This document shows positions 16,447-25,312 of a DNA stretch of 64,000 nt, piece by piece. How positions within the stretch are numbered: position 1 is the first letter of the stretch; every line of letters starts with the position of its first letter. Both the position numbers and the translations under genes were made by a program. This DNA is from Woeseiaceae bacterium (GTDB lineage: Bacteria; Pseudomonadota; Gammaproteobacteria; Steroidobacterales; Woeseiaceae): NCBI GenBank assembly GCA_028280615.1, contig JANQLK010000002.1:160316-224315 (forward strand). Reading direction: 5' to 3'. A model generated the notes under the pieces. It was not told the origin of the DNA. It saw only the letters and a program-made list of their open reading frames with translations, and did not search any database.

Positions 16447-17652
16447 TCAGCGAGAGGCGATTTTGACACCGTCGGCAATCCCCTCGCCGGGATATACGAC
16501 TATTCGTTCGCCTGCCTCCAGCCCGGACAGAACTTCCGCGCTGCTCGAGGTCATGTTACCCACTTCGACGATACGCAGCCTGGCTTTGCCGTCCTGATCA
16601 ACGAACACGGCCCAGTCTGCTCCCTGTCGAAACAGCGCCGTCAGCGGCGCTTTCAACACGCTATCACCCTCCCACAGCACAACGCGCACATCGACCTGGT
16701 ATCCGTGACCTAGCGCCGCCCATTCTTCCGCCGGACTGACGATGTCGAGGATGACGTTGACGCGCTGCTCTTCGATACCGAGGGCCGATATCTTCGTGAA
16801 ACCCAGCGGCTCCACGCGCCTGACCTGAGCCCGCAGTTCGTTTTCCCCGCCCCAGTTCTCGACAATCGCCGCGTAGCCGGGCTTGATCTTCACGGCGTCG
16901 ATCGACAGCAGATCGACGACAATCTCCAGCCGTTCGGGATTGCCGATCTCGACGAGATTCTCGCCGGCCCTGACAAAGCCCTCGGATTCACGAAGCACGC
17001 GCAGCACCCGCCCGTCGACAGGTGAGTTGAGCTCGAGGCACTCGCAGGATTGACGTTGCTCTGCCATCTCGGACGGCGACATCAGCTGCGCCTGCGCGCG
17101 CGCGAGCTCGTACCGGCGCACCTGCATATTCGCCCGGGCGACGCCCAGGGCCGCACGGCCGGTATCGAACTCACGCTCTGACGCTTCAAGGTCCCGCTCC
17201 GAGATCGTGCCTTTGGAGGCGAGCTCGCGCGATCGCGCGAGCTCTGATTCCGCAAATCTGAGCTCTGCCTCGGCCTTTTGCAGCTCCGCCTCGGCGAGAG
17301 ACGCTGCCGATTCCGCCGCGCTCAACTGCGCACGCGCCTCGGCCTCGGTCCGCGGGTCGAGCAGCTGAGACTCCGTCGGTTCGACCTCGGCAATCAGGGT
17401 CTCCCCCGCCACGACCCAGTCACCGGCTTCGGCCTCGATTCTTCGAAGCCGGCCATCAACCGGTGCGGACACGAGAAACACGTCCACTACGCGCGTTTCG
17501 CCCTCGTCTCCCACCGTGAGCATCATCGGCCCGGCTTCGATTGCCTCGAGATCCACGACGGTCGCCCTTGGCCAGAACGCGCCCATCAATGCAAAGGCGA
17601 CCAGCGCGGTGGCCGATCCCCAAATAAGCAGCCGTTTACGAGTCGCATTCAT
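16447..17652 (-). CDS. HlyD-family adaptor of an ABC exporter
   Basis: A 401-residue membrane-fusion protein with one N-terminal TM helix (about 7-27), a split lipoyl domain (SAPVDGRLRRIEAEAGDWV and NSPVDGRVLRVL), a long alpha-hairpin coiled coil (about 95-190) and a C-terminal beta-barrel domain. It should connect the ABC permease to an outer-membrane exit. Lacking a lipobox, it is anchored by its TM helix, unlike the RND adaptor. It starts 3 bp after the permease gene. No outer-membrane factor is encoded beside it. Confidence 0.9.
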   Translation of the reverse strand: MNATRKRLLIWGSATALVAFALMGAFWPRATVVDLEAIEAGPMMLTVGDEGETRVVDVFLVSAPVDGRLRRIEAEAGDWVVAGETLIAEVEPTESQLLDPRTEAEARAQLSAAESAASLAEAELQKAEAELRFAESELARSRELASKGTISERDLEASEREFDTGRAALGVARANMQVRRYELARAQAQLMSPSEMAEQRQSCECLELNSPVDGRVLRVLRESEGFVRAGENLVEIGNPERLEIVVDLLSIDAVKIKPGYAAIVENWGGENELRAQVRRVEPLGFTKISALGIEEQRVNVILDIVSPAEEWAALGHGYQVDVRVVLWEGDSVLKAPLTALFRQGADWAVFVDQDGKARLRIVEVGNMTSSSAEVLSGLEAGERIVVYPGEGIADGVKIASR

Positions 17653-17655
17653 ACC

Positions 17656-20040
17656 TCACTCCCGCGTTTTGAGAACCGAAATCAGATCCAATCTGTCAAT
17701 CCAGCGTTTGAGCGCGACGGCGGATACGGCGGTTGCAGCAAGCAGCACGACGATGGCCACGCCGTACGTCGCCGGGCGTATCACCAACGGCAGTCGCATG
17801 AGCTCAGTCTGAAAGCCCGCCGAATTCACGAAGATGCCCGTCAGTACCCAGCCGAGCAGGCAACCCAGGGGGATCGCCAGGCACACGAGCGCCAGCGTCT
17901 CGCCGAGCAGAATATAGAGGGCGTCCCGTCGCGAGAAACCGAGTACGCGAAGCGTCGCGAGCTCCCGCCCTCTCTCCGAGAGGGCGATACGCTGCGCGTT
18001 GTAGGTGACGCCGAATCCCAGAGCGAACGAGAAGACGCTGAAAAACCCGACAAAAATGAACAGCGTTGCCGCGATGGTCTCATGAAAATTCGAGATCGCG
18101 ACGGCCTTGAGCCCCACGGTCGATACCGACGGCGTGTTCTTGAGCATCGTTAACAGCTCATCCTCCCGCGACTCGTCGATTGCGGCTCGCACATACTGGG
18201 TAACCGGGCGATCCTTCAGCAGGCGATTCAAGGTGCCGATGTCGATGTACGCGAACATACCGATGTGCGACTCGTAGACTGCGGCGACCGCCACGTCGAC
18301 CGTCGGACGACGTCCCTCCAGCACTCGAACTTCGAAAACGTCGCCAACGCCGACGTCGAGTTTTTGAGCAAGATGTGAGGTCAGCACGACACCGTCTTTC
18401 GGCACCGGGACTGGCCCTCGCTTGACGTCATAGATACGCGTCAGCTGCGAGTCCTGTGAGATCCCCTGGAGTGTGCCGCGGTGCTTCAGGTGTCCCGACA
18501 CCAGGTCCGCGGCGACAACGCGCAGCGGTTCGGCGCGGATTATCCCGGGCAGCCGCTCGATTTCGTGCAGAATGACCGACGACTGCGGGTCGTTGAAGCC
18601 CAACGCGATATCCTCGCGTTGCAGCTCGTTGAAGTGCGAGCGAGCAATCTCATTCACCGCGTCGGTGAAGTACAGAGACAGCACCATCATCGCCATGGCA
18701 CCGGCGAAACCGGCCGCAACCACGAATGCACGGAAAGGCCAGCGGACGATCTGTCGGACGATAATCCGAGTCGGTTCGTCCAGCGCAGACATGAGTCGCT
18801 TGAAGAGACCCGAGTTGCTGCGGAACAACGGCGGCTTGGGCGGACTCATGGCCACGATCGGTGGCAGTCTGGCGGCGCTTCTAACCGCGCGCGCCGTGGC
18901 GAGCAACGCGACGGCTAGACTGACGAGGGCCCCGATCGCGAAGGACAATGGACTCGGCCTGTAGATGAGGAACGGCAGATTCAGGTTGCGGGCATAACCG
19001 CCCGTGCTGAGCTGACCCAGCACCGCGCCCAACAGCCACCCGAAGACAATACCGATTGCGGCGATGGCAATGACGAACTTCGCGTAGTGCCAACCCACTT
19101 CCCGGTTGCTGTATCCAAAGGCCTTCATCAGGCCGATCTCGGTCCTTTCCGTAATGATCAGACGGCTCAGCACGGTGTTGGTCAGGAACGCGGCGACGAG
19201 CAGGAAGATCGTCGGCAGTATTCGCGCCGACGCCTGGTTTTGCCGCAGTTCGTTCTGAATGAACCAGTTGGAGAGGTGATCTGTCCGATCAACGGCTCCG
19301 ACGCCGCCGAACGGCGCCAGTAACTCGTCCAGGGCATGCACCGTCCGACGCGTGTCCGTACCGCGCAGGACCGTCAACGAAAGCTCATTGAACGCGCCCT
19401 CGTAGTCGTAGGCCGCTTCCAGCGCTTTGCGGCCCATCCACAATATCCCGTAGCGCTTCTTGTCGGGCATGATCGCAAACGGACTGATGACGTAGATGAA
19501 CTCAGGCGATTGAGCGGTACCGACGATGCTCAGCCGTCGTTTGTTGCTGTTGATGATGGCCTGAATCGTATCCCCGAGCTTGAGTCCGTGCGCAGCGGCG
19601 AACGCCTCGTTGATCACGACCTCGTTGGGTCGGCCGGGTTCGACCAATCGTCCGCGCCGCAGGACCAGTTGATTGAGATCCGGTTGACGGCCCTCCGGCA
19701 CCGACACGAGGCGGCCCATCAGCGGCTCGGCGAAGCCGTCGACATCGAGCACGGCCTGCATGCTGATCCGAAGCTGGGTGCTCTGGACACCCTCTAAGGC
19801 GCGAATACGGCTGTCGAGGTGTAGCGGTGCCCGTTTGAGCGTGGCGAATACATGTCCGTAGCGGTACTGGTCGTAGTATGCGTTCGACGTGATGTGCAAG
19901 GCTTCAAACGTAGACAGGGACATGACGAGCAAAGCGACGCCCGAGGCGATTACGAAGCCGATCGACAGCACCTGTCCCTTCAGACGCCACAGGTCGCGGA
20001 GCAGCTTCCTGTCGAGGGTCTTGACGATCCCGCCTACCAT
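17656..20040 (-). CDS. ABC transporter permease with two FtsX domains
   Basis: A 794-residue inner-membrane protein with an N-terminal TM ([19 protein letters not shown]), a large periplasmic MacB-type core, a first FtsX block of three TMs (about 275-400), a second TM plus periplasmic core, and a second FtsX block at the C terminus (about 665-785). It looks like two FtsX/LolC-type permeases fused head to tail, so one chain may replace the usual dimer. Such proteins are mechanotransmitters that drive periplasmic work. The start overlaps the ATPase stop by 7 bp. Confidence 0.9.
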   Translation of the reverse strand: MVGGIVKTLDRKLLRDLWRLKGQVLSIGFVIASGVALLVMSLSTFEALHITSNAYYDQYRYGHVFATLKRAPLHLDSRIRALEGVQSTQLRISMQAVLDVDGFAEPLMGRLVSVPEGRQPDLNQLVLRRGRLVEPGRPNEVVINEAFAAAHGLKLGDTIQAIINSNKRRLSIVGTAQSPEFIYVISPFAIMPDKKRYGILWMGRKALEAAYDYEGAFNELSLTVLRGTDTRRTVHALDELLAPFGGVGAVDRTDHLSNWFIQNELRQNQASARILPTIFLLVAAFLTNTVLSRLIITERTEIGLMKAFGYSNREVGWHYAKFVIAIAAIGIVFGWLLGAVLGQLSTGGYARNLNLPFLIYRPSPLSFAIGALVSLAVALLATARAVRSAARLPPIVAMSPPKPPLFRSNSGLFKRLMSALDEPTRIIVRQIVRWPFRAFVVAAGFAGAMAMMVLSLYFTDAVNEIARSHFNELQREDIALGFNDPQSSVILHEIERLPGIIRAEPLRVVAADLVSGHLKHRGTLQGISQDSQLTRIYDVKRGPVPVPKDGVVLTSHLAQKLDVGVGDVFEVRVLEGRRPTVDVAVAAVYESHIGMFAYIDIGTLNRLLKDRPVTQYVRAAIDESREDELLTMLKNTPSVSTVGLKAVAISNFHETIAATLFIFVGFFSVFSFALGFGVTYNAQRIALSERGRELATLRVLGFSRRDALYILLGETLALVCLAIPLGCLLGWVLTGIFVNSAGFQTELMRLPLVIRPATYGVAIVVLLAATAVSAVALKRWIDRLDLISVLKTRE

Positions 20041-20768
20041 TTGAGCTCCCGAGCCGGCACGCGATCCGTGTTCTGGTCGATGCGGGTAATCCGGCCGTCG
20101 GCAAGATAGACGACCCGATCCGCCATACCCGCCGTAACCGAGTTGTGGGTGATAATCGCCGTCGTCGTACCGAGTTCACGGTTCACGGTTTCAATGGCCT
20201 CGAGCACAATGACGCCCGTCTTGCTGTCCAGCGCTCCGGTTGGCTCGTCACACAGCAGGATGGCCGGCTGTTTGGCGATCGCGCGGGCAATCGCCACGCG
20301 CTGCTGCTCACCGCCGGACAGCTGTGCGGGGAAGTGATCGATACGCTCTCTGAGTCCGACGATACTGAGCGCATCGACAGGATCCAGCGGATCCTTCGCG
20401 ATCTCGGTGACGAGCGCAACGTTCTCCCGCGCGGTCAAACTCGCAATCAGGTTGTAGAACTGAAAAACAAAGCCGACGTAGTCCCGGCGGTATGCGGTCA
20501 ACTTCGCCTCGTCCGTCGCCGTAATATCCTCGTCCTGAAAGAACACCTGACCCCGGGTGGGTGTATCGAGTCCACCCAGGATATTGAGGAGCGTGGATTT
20601 GCCGCTCCCCGAGGCACCCAGCAACACCACCATCTCGCCTGCGTACAGGCCCAGATCGACGTCCCGAAGCGCCGTGACCTCTACCTCTCCGGTCCGGTAC
20701 ACCTTCGTCAGGCCTCTCGCCTGCAGCGTCGCAACCGGCGACGTTGTGTCTCTCGTCAAAATCGCCAT
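20034..20768 (-). CDS. ABC transporter ATP-binding protein (MacB/LolD type)
   Basis: A 244-residue ATPase with Walker [10 protein letters not shown] (about 51-59), Q-loop (VFQFYNLI), signature LSGGEQQR (about 140-147), Walker [13 protein letters not shown] and the switch His in IITHNS. The sequence is of the LolD/MacB class that partners FtsX permeases. The ATG is the first after the LpxR-like frame and overlaps its end by 13 bp. Central gene of the LpxR-ATPase-permease-adaptor operon. Confidence 0.93.
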   Translation of the reverse strand: MAILTRDTTSPVATLQARGLTKVYRTGEVEVTALRDVDLGLYAGEMVVLLGASGSGKSTLLNILGGLDTPTRGQVFFQDEDITATDEAKLTAYRRDYVGFVFQFYNLIASLTARENVALVTEIAKDPLDPVDALSIVGLRERIDHFPAQLSGGEQQRVAIARAIAKQPAILLCDEPTGALDSKTGVIVLEAIETVNRELGTTTAIITHNSVTAGMADRVVYLADGRITRIDQNTDRVPARELKW

Positions 20769-21802
20769 TCGAATGCAATCGTTCCAAAATCGTTGCCCGA
20801 TCCGGCCAACGGTGTCGACACGTTCGATGAGGAGTCCCAGAACGACAGATGCACGCCCCATCGACGTTGCGTGAAATGAAGGCCGACGATCGTCTGGCGC
20901 TGCCAGCGATCGTAATCGACGCTGTGCGTATCCCGCCAAAGACTGCCGTCCAGGAACACGAAGCGCTGCATGTAAATGCGCCGATGCACAAGCGATGCGT
21001 AGATCGAGGTGTGCGGACCCTGCCGGTGAGGAATCGTGGCGTCGTACGCAATGCTTCGGCCGATCGGATCGGGGACGAACGTGAAGCCGAACGGCACGTT
21101 CCAGCCTGCCCGAAACTCGACGGCAGCCTCGGCGAACGTGATGGCGGTACCCAACCCGAAGTCTGCGTCCAGCGCAACGTCCGCAGAGAAATGGCCCTTT
21201 GCTTCCGCACGCAGGACCTTCTTCTTGAACATGCCGTATGCGTTGATTGCCGGCTCGTCCGGAATCTGGTTGTCCCATCCCATCGGCTCCTCTGCGCCGA
21301 TCAGGTCGTGGACCGCCGTTTGCACGGACTCCGCGCCGGACGAAGGCCCGACGACACCGGCGACCACGCCATAGCCGCGAAAGACATCGTCGTCGAAGGC
21401 GATCCAGTTGAATTCGATGCCGAGCGACCCGGCGTAGGGCACGTCGTCGACGATGAGTTCGGTCGCGGACAGATCGTTCGGGGTTTGCATGTTCTGGCCG
21501 ATGGCCAAGGCGGCGCGCTTATACAATCCCGGCGACTTAAGGCCCGGCAGATGCTGGCCCACGGTCCTCCAACCCGGCAGGCCGATGCCCGTCCAGCTAT
21601 CGGCTGCATCGCTGTGCCATTGGACGGAGGTGCCGTTCGTGAACTTGTCGTCCGAATTGACTAACAGGTCGTTGTCGTACTCGATGCGTATGCCGCCCTT
21701 TGCGACCGGCAGCTCTTCCGAGGAGAAACCGTACATCGCCGGCTCATGCATCGCGCATGCGGTGGCGAACGCCAGTATCGGCAGCGTCTTCGCAGTCCGC
21801 AT
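20756..21802 (-). CDS. LpxR-family outer-membrane lipid A deacylase homologue, ABC operon copy
   Basis: A 348-residue beta-barrel of the LpxR/DUF2219 family with a short signal-like N terminus. Family residues can be traced: Asn44-Asp45 (EYDNDLL), Thr55 (KFTNG), His165 and Glu171 in [12 protein letters not shown]. This matches the known LpxR catalytic set, including the Glu that is Asp in the copy at 12.5-13.5 kb. It ends in Phe like other barrels. First gene of an operon with an FtsX-type ABC exporter; its stop lies inside the ATPase start. The two copies are clearly divergent, so this is not a recent duplication. The start is the first Met giving a signal peptide; no strong ribosome-binding site is seen. 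Confidence 0.85.
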   Translation of the reverse strand: MRTAKTLPILAFATACAMHEPAMYGFSSEELPVAKGGIRIEYDNDLLVNSDDKFTNGTSVQWHSDAADSWTGIGLPGWRTVGQHLPGLKSPGLYKRAALAIGQNMQTPNDLSATELIVDDVPYAGSLGIEFNWIAFDDDVFRGYGVVAGVVGPSSGAESVQTAVHDLIGAEEPMGWDNQIPDEPAINAYGMFKKKVLRAEAKGHFSADVALDADFGLGTAITFAEAAVEFRAGWNVPFGFTFVPDPIGRSIAYDATIPHRQGPHTSIYASLVHRRIYMQRFVFLDGSLWRDTHSVDYDRWQRQTIVGLHFTQRRWGVHLSFWDSSSNVSTPLAGSGNDFGTIAFEWRF

Positions 21803-21939
21803 CGACGGCGGCGTTGCCTCGCGACCGACTGCGTCCCGGCCAGTCCACCCACCGGAGGTGCAGCCGGATCCCTTACCATTGAGGGAAACCTGAGTTCGAC
21901 GTGACTGTTTCGCGGGTACCGATTCCACGCTGTGGCGCC

Positions 21940-22305
21940 TCAGATACTCATCCAGAGCAACCACCCTCCCAGCACCAGGAGAGCGACTGCGCTGGCGGGT
22001 TGGAACTTCCGGAACGGTTGCGCCTGTCGCCGAATGCGCTCGGGAAAGCCGATCTTCACGATACCCTTGATCAGGGTCGTCCATCCGATAACGGTAATGA
22101 CCGCTCGCCAGTCGGGCACCCAAAGGCTGTGCAGAATCACGGTCACCAAGCCCATTAGCAGTGTTATGTAACCGGTCGAGACCACGAAGGCGCGATCGTC
22201 GGTCATCTCGATGACCCTTCCGAGGAATCCGCTCACGAGGAAAAGTGAACCGAAGATCAGATAGAACGAGCCCCAGAGTCTCGCGAAGAATATCGAGATA
22301 TCCAT
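21940..22305 (-). CDS. Small four-TM membrane protein of unknown function
   Basis: A 121-residue integral membrane protein with about four hydrophobic helices (near residues 5-28, 42-62, 68-85 and 103-120). It is not recognised as a named family. The ATG at 22305 is preferred; an in-frame TTG two codons earlier overlaps the stop codon of the truncated NTF2-like frame. It lies upstream of the LpxR-ABC operon on the same strand, separated by 137 bp. Confidence 0.7.
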   Translation of the reverse strand: MDISIFFARLWGSFYLIFGSLFLVSGFLGRVIEMTDDRAFVVSTGYITLLMGLVTVILHSLWVPDWRAVITVIGWTTLIKGIVKIGFPERIRRQAQPFRKFQPASAVALLVLGGWLLWMSI

Positions 22306-22307
22306 CG

Positions 22308-22496
22308 TCAAGCGCCTTTCGCGACGTTGCTCGTCTTCAGCCGGTCGACGCCACGATAGTCGCCATCTACGACCGGAAGGCTCTCGTTGAAGTAGTGCCA
22401 GACGAAGTCATCCGACAGGATGTCCCGGCAAGCATCGAGATTCCGAAGATCGAGCCTGGCCAGGGCAGCCATGCTCGGGTGCATCGCGTCATTCAT
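22308..22496 (-). pseudogene. Truncated NTF2/SnoaL-like gene
   Basis: A 62-codon frame preceded by an unusually strong ribosome-binding site (GGGGAGG). The product begins like a SnoaL/NTF2-like protein (MAALARLDLRNLDACRDILS, DDFVWHYFNE, then GVDRLK) and stops abruptly after the first third of the fold. No continuation is present in another frame before the membrane-protein gene. It is most likely the 5' remnant of an NTF2-like gene cut by a deletion, still able to be translated and to couple to the downstream gene. Confidence 0.55.
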
Positions 22497-22863
22497 CGCC
22501 TCCCCTCCCCCAATTTCGACGAATCGACCAGTGAGAACTACACTCCGTTGGCAAGGGTTCCGTGCCTGCCAGCAGATCGATCGCAATAGTTCCATTGCAG
22601 CTCTAGCACCGGGTTGGACGTTGACGAACGGCCCGGTGCTCCTGCGAAGGTGTGTCTCCGCAAGGGTCGAAGGAGGTACCCGGACACTACTGCTTTTCCG
22701 TCAGGACGACCGGGCGCCGGGTACCCGCCGCCGTGGCTCAGGGTAGCTGAGAGCCGGTATTCCCTGGATTGTGGAAAACCGAATACGGCGTGTACTCGGT
22801 GACACTTAACTGTCGACACGCGTAACGCGAAAGAACAGTCTCTTGGTCAGCTTGCACTCACGA
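22497..22863. other. Structured intergenic region upstream of hemP
   Basis: No gene is supported. Three successive inverted repeats are visible: AGCACCGGG/CCCGGTGCT (22605-22640), GGTACCCGG/CCGGGTACC (22675-22725) and CTCAG/CTGAG within GGCTC/GAGCC (22735-22755). A weaker one involves CCGGTATTC and GAATACGG. This is more structure than expected by chance, and could be an RNA leader, a small RNA or terminators; no known riboswitch class was recognised. Confidence 0.4.
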
Positions 22864-22880
22864 ATGCGAATCATTATCAT
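22852..22880 (+). promoter_or_regulatory. Sigma-70 promoter of hemP
   Basis: TTGCAC (22852-22857) and TATCAT (22875-22880) are separated by 17 bp. The predicted start site falls at about 22887, the A of the hemP ATG, implying a leaderless or nearly leaderless transcript. The -10 box is inside the Fur-type palindrome. Confidence 0.6.
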
Positions 22881-22886
22881 TCGCAT
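22864..22886. promoter_or_regulatory. Fur box
   Basis: Perfect 8-bp arms ATGCGAAT and ATTCGCAT flank CATTATC. The centre resembles the Fur consensus half-site AATCATTATC. It covers the -10 region and ends on the base before the hemP ATG, so Fur with iron would block transcription. The context (hemP and a TonB receptor) strongly supports it. Confidence 0.8.
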
Positions 22887-23051
22887 ATGCCACAAGAACA
22901 GAAGGACTCGCGCCCCGGTCTCCCCCACGTCGGAAGACCGCTATCGGTGACCGAGCTATTCGGTTCGCGAAAAGAAATCACATTGGAATTCCAGGGCGAG
23001 ATCTACCGTTTGAGGATCACCCGAAACGACAAGCTCATTCTGACCAAATAA
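22887..23051 (+). CDS. hemP: Hemin uptake protein HemP
   Basis: A 54-residue protein with the HemP family pattern: a variable proline-rich N terminus, then SVTELFGSRKEITLEF, GEIYRLRITRN and the C-terminal DKLILTK. HemP is a small protein found before haem receptors; in some bacteria it is needed for haem use or for receptor expression. There is no ribosome-binding site before the ATG, which lies directly after the Fur box. It is followed 54 bp later by the TonB receptor; the gap holds three tandem CCAG units. Confidence 0.9.
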   Translation: MPQEQKDSRPGLPHVGRPLSVTELFGSRKEITLEFQGEIYRLRITRNDKLILTK

Positions 23052-23105
23052 CGCCAGCCAGCCAGCATTTCGCCAGCGCGCCAGCAACGACACAGGAGAA
23101 CCGCC

Positions 23106-25292
23106 ATGTTGCGTTCAACCCTGGCGCTGCTCGCGTGCGCGGGGTCGGCTACTGCCCTCGCCGATTCCGCCGAAGCGCCCATCGAGGAAATCACGGTCGA
23201 GGCCGCCAAACTGCCGGTGGCGACGAACAATCTTGCCAGCCGAGTCTCGCTGATCGACAACGAGCAGATTCGGGCTCAGCTCGCACAGAACATTGACGAA
23301 CTCGTCCGCTATGAACCGGGCGTCGACGTTGTCGACCAGGGCAGCCGGTTCGGTTTTTCCGGCATCAGCATTCGGGGAATCGGCGGCAACCGCGTCAAAC
23401 TCGAAGTGGACGGCGTTCCCGTGGCCGATGCCTTCTCGATTGGCAGCTTCTCGAATGCCAGCCGCGACTTCGTCGACGTCAACAATCTCAGGCAGGTCGA
23501 GATTCTGCGCGGTCCGGCGTCGGCAACCTTCGGCTCGGACGCGATCGGCGGTGTCGTCAGCTTCATCACGCAGCGGCCCCGCGATGTGCTGGGCGAGCGC
23601 AACAGTCACTTCGACCTGACGGCGGGATACAACAGCGTCAACACGGGCGCGGTCCTGAGCGGCACCTACGCCGCGAAAGCCGGTGGCACTGCGGGCATGC
23701 TGCAGGCCACGCTGCGCGAGGGCGAGGAACGCAACGTGGGCATCGCCGATCCTCACGACGAACAAAGCCGCAATGTGCTGGCCCGAGTCGACTTCGGCGA
23801 CGCGCTGGCCGGCGGGCTGGGCCTGACGTTCGAACACTTCGGCGCCGACAGCGTAACGGAGGTGGACTCGCTCGAGGGCGTGCAGGATTTCAGCCAGGCT
23901 TTCGGCTTTCCCTACGTCGTCGACACCAGCGTCGTTCGTGCGGATGATCGCCGCGAACGTGCGCGCGCGAGCGTCGGCCAGGAGTGGCTGGCGGGCAAGT
24001 TCGGGACGAGCTACCTCCGCTGGCGCGCCTACTACCAGAGCAGCAATACGACCCAGGACACGTTCGAGGCGCGCGAAACGACGATTGCAGGTTCGCCGGG
24101 CGCCGTCGAACGCAATCGGCGCTTCGAATTCGACCAGAACATGTACGGCATCGAGATCAATGCCGCGAGCGACTTCACGACGGGCAGAATCCAGCATCAA
24201 CTCGCCTACGGACTCGAGTTCGAGCAGGCCGATACAGAGCAGCTGCGCTCGGGAACCGAGACCGACCTGTTGACGAGCGAAACGTCGAACCGGGTGGGGC
24301 CCGACCTTTATCCCCTTCGCGACTTTCCGAAGTCGACGACGCGCCGCAGCGGCATCTACATCGAAGACCATATCAGCCTCGGACCGATTTCACTGCTGCC
24401 GGGACTGCGTTGGGATCGCTATCAGCTTACGCCCGACCCCGACGACATCTTCACGCGCGCCAATCCCGGGATCGACGCCGTCAGCTTCGACGACGACCAG
24501 TTTTCGCCGAAGCTCGGTGTGCTCTGGCAGCTGACCGGCCAGACCCAGCTCTATGCGCAATACGCCGAGGGATTCCGGGCGCCGCCCGTCAACGACGTCA
24601 ACGTGGGGTTCCGCAACGTCCAGTTCGGTTACACGGCGCTTCCGAATCCGGACCTCGTGTCGGAGTCCAGCCGGGGCTACGAAGTCGGCTTCCGCTATGC
24701 GGGCCCGAACGCGCGCTGGGACATTGCTGCCTTTACCACGCGCTACGATGACTTCATCCAGTCCTTGCAGGTCGTCGGAATCGACCGGATCAACCAGCTC
24801 CTGCTGTTCCAGTCCGTCAATGTCGACAAGGTCGAGATTCGCGGCGCCGAGTTCAGCGCCTCGTTCACACCTTCGTTCCTCGCCGACGGCTGGCGAATCG
24901 ATACGGCCATCGCCTACGCCGAGGGCGAAGACCGCCTGACCGGACAAGCGATCAACTCGGTGGCGCCGCTCAACGGCGTGCTCGGCGTCGCATTCGACCA
25001 CGGCTCCGATCGCTGGGGCGCGAGCTTCATTACGCGCGGCGCCGAGCAGCAGGATGACCTGGACGAGACGGACGGCGAATTGCTGAGCCCGGCAGGCTAC
25101 GTCGTATTCGACACCCTCGCCTGGTGGCGGCCCACGGCCAATACGAGGCTGCGCGCGGGCGTTTACAACCTGACAGACGAGGCCTACACCGCCTATCTCG
25201 ACGTCCAGGGCGTACCCGCGGACACACCATTTCCCGAACGCTTTCAGCGGCCCGGCCGCGAGATGAGTATCGCGTTCGACTGGACCTTTTGA
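23106..25292 (+). CDS. TonB-dependent haem/haemoglobin-type receptor
   Basis: A 728-residue outer-membrane receptor with a signal peptide (cleaved near TALADSA), a TonB box (EEITVEA, about 27-33), a plug domain (about 35-165, with VEILRGPASATFGSDAIGGV) and a 22-strand barrel ending DWTF. The plug and barrel segments resemble the TonB-dependent haemoglobin/transferrin/lactoferrin receptor class. It imports haem with energy from TonB/ExbBD, which are not in this window. A good AGGAG lies 7 bp before the ATG. Fur-regulated with hemP. Confidence 0.92.
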   Translation: MLRSTLALLACAGSATALADSAEAPIEEITVEAAKLPVATNNLASRVSLIDNEQIRAQLAQNIDELVRYEPGVDVVDQGSRFGFSGISIRGIGGNRVKLEVDGVPVADAFSIGSFSNASRDFVDVNNLRQVEILRGPASATFGSDAIGGVVSFITQRPRDVLGERNSHFDLTAGYNSVNTGAVLSGTYAAKAGGTAGMLQATLREGEERNVGIADPHDEQSRNVLARVDFGDALAGGLGLTFEHFGADSVTEVDSLEGVQDFSQAFGFPYVVDTSVVRADDRRERARASVGQEWLAGKFGTSYLRWRAYYQSSNTTQDTFEARETTIAGSPGAVERNRRFEFDQNMYGIEINAASDFTTGRIQHQLAYGLEFEQADTEQLRSGTETDLLTSETSNRVGPDLYPLRDFPKSTTRRSGIYIEDHISLGPISLLPGLRWDRYQLTPDPDDIFTRANPGIDAVSFDDDQFSPKLGVLWQLTGQTQLYAQYAEGFRAPPVNDVNVGFRNVQFGYTALPNPDLVSESSRGYEVGFRYAGPNARWDIAAFTTRYDDFIQSLQVVGIDRINQLLLFQSVNVDKVEIRGAEFSASFTPSFLADGWRIDTAIAYAEGEDRLTGQAINSVAPLNGVLGVAFDHGSDRWGASFITRGAEQQDDLDETDGELLSPAGYVVFDTLAWWRPTANTRLRAGVYNLTDEAYTAYLDVQGVPADTPFPERFQRPGREMSIAFDWTF

Positions 25293-25312
25293 ATTGTAAC
25301 CAGGAGTTGACC

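Noticed and set aside
22605..22755. TPP or cobalamin riboswitch upstream of hemP
   Set aside because: A CTGAGA string is present, but the rest of the TPP consensus and the cobalamin B12 box are missing.
22538..22819. 93-codon minus-strand frame before the truncated NTF2-like gene
   Set aside because: It crosses three hairpins, has no recognisable domain or ribosome-binding site, and overlaps the start of a better-supported frame.
23054..23066. Three tandem CCAG units as a phase-variation tract
   Set aside because: Three copies are too few for efficient slippage and the tract is outside the coding frames.
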